The position numbers and the translations under genes were made by a program. Source: UMGS946 sp048421225 (lineage in GTDB: Bacteria; Bacillota; Clostridia; Christensenellales; CAG-138). From it: a DNA stretch of 5,650 bases. Positions within the stretch are counted from its first letter, which is position 1. The number at the start of each line of letters is the position of its first letter. Shown piece by piece: positions 5,209 to 5,650 of this stretch. The notes beneath the pieces were generated by a model. The model was not told the DNA's origin. It saw only the letters and a list, made by a program, of their open reading frames with translations, and did no database searches. Where the stretch lies: assembly GCA_048421225.1 (NCBI GenBank), contig DBFNRV010000007.1:1-5650 (forward strand). Reading direction: 5' to 3'.

Positions 5209-5457
5209 CTATTTGTACAGCCTTACGAGCTCAGGAAACATCGTACCCTGGGTCAAAGCCTCGCAGGGGCAGAATCCTGAGACGTAGGACTGGATTGGGA
5301 AATTTACCTGAGCCAGTTCCTGTTCCTCGGTGAAGCAGTTATGCGCTGTGCCTGCTGCAACGAGGCTGGTGTCAGATGTAACGGTTGCTGAAGATCTCGT
5401 GGGTTCATTGCAGCGACAGCAGTTGCAATTAGGACGAGACCTGAATCCTCTATACAT
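5209..5457 (-). CDS. cotJA: Spore coat associated protein CotJA
   Basis: 82 residues. The C-terminal half (VNFPIQSYVSGFCPCEALTQ followed by GTMFPELVRLY) carries the CotJA signature of an EAL-x2-GT-x-FPEL-x3-Y type. The N-terminal 40 residues are Arg/Cys/Ser/Thr-rich and variable (RPNCNCCRCNEP), with several cysteines that could cross-link in the coat. CotJA is needed in Bacillus for CotJC assembly into the coat. ATG at 5457 follows AAAGGAGGTC with a 6-nt gap. It is the first gene of cotJABC and lies just downstream of a mother-cell-type promoter. Confidence 0.9.
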   Translation of the reverse strand: MYRGFRSRPNCNCCRCNEPTRSSATVTSDTSLVAAGTAHNCFTEEQELAQVNFPIQSYVSGFCPCEALTQGTMFPELVRLYK

Positions 5458-5484
5458 GTCTAAGACCTCCTTTGGGGTTTGTGG

Positions 5485-5512
5485 TATACTATGCGGGCAT
5501 GTAAAAGGGCGT
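5485..5512 (-). promoter_or_regulatory. Sigma-K/sigma-E-type mother-cell promoter of the cotJ operon
   Basis: On the minus strand CATAGTATA (5485-5493) fits the sigma-K -10 form CATAnnnTA exactly. It is preceded, 17 bp upstream, by AC (5511-5512), the sigma-K -35 core. The -10 also matches six of eight positions of the sigma-E form CATACAAT; Bacillus cotJ is sigma-E dependent. The implied start point is about 20 nt upstream of the cotJA start codon, leaving room for its ribosome binding site. Confidence 0.55.
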
Positions 5513-5618
5513 GAATGGCGGCGGGTAATTTATGGATTATTAAAATGCTTTTTGGCGATACAGGAAATTTTACATTAGGGGGTTGAAAGATTTTCTAGTT
5601 ATCTTATTTTATAATATT

Positions 5619-5647
5619 TTCAATGCGTGTGTAATGTATGTTATAAT
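5619..5647 (+). promoter_or_regulatory. Possible rightward promoter leaving the window
   Basis: TATAAT at 5642-5647 lies 17 bp after TTCAAT (5619-5624), a weak -35. It would serve a gene beyond the right edge, divergent from cotJ. The surrounding 5513-5650 DNA is AT-rich and holds no gene I can support. Confidence 0.25.
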
Positions 5648-5650
5648 ACA

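Overview
The window comes from an endospore-forming Firmicute, most likely a gut Clostridia lineage. It carries a cotJA-cotJB-cotJC spore-coat operon, strong GGAGG-type ribosome binding sites, an Fe-S L-serine dehydratase of the two-subunit Firmicute type, and part of a gut-Firmicute integrative conjugative element (ICE). All confident genes but one are on the minus strand.

Layout, read in the direction of the cotJ operon (right to left). A mother-cell-type promoter (about 5485-5512) precedes cotJA (5209-5457), cotJB (4949-5197) and the first 65 codons of cotJC (from 4934). At codon 65/66 cotJC is split by a 3,727-bp element (1012-4738). In order the element carries a sigma-A promoter and the operon sdaAB-sdaAA (L-serine dehydratase beta and alpha), a 57-residue unidentified protein on the plus strand (2790-2963), and a large serine recombinase (1029-2627) whose stop codon lies 9 bp from the left junction. 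cotJC then resumes in frame at 1012 and runs to about codon 136 (position 800). There a second foreign sequence replaces its C-terminus: a structured non-coding stretch and the 5' part of an ICE helix-turn-helix replication-type gene (1-447, running off the window).

The main result is that the two element junctions share a 19-bp sequence with 17 matches and a 9-bp identical core (1012-1020 and 4739-4747). Joining the flanks at that core on paper restores the CotJC reading frame exactly, rebuilding the Mn-catalase motif GTEEMAH. The excised circle would carry a perfect 7-6-7 inverted repeat at its junction. This is the arrangement of a skin-type intervening element, as in Bacillus sigK with SpoIVCA. 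Here the target is cotJC and the cargo includes a metabolic operon driven by a vegetative promoter. cotJC is interrupted a second time by the ICE, so removing the 3.7-kb element alone would not give a full-length CotJC.

Excision, its timing and any developmental control are inferences from sequence, not demonstrated.
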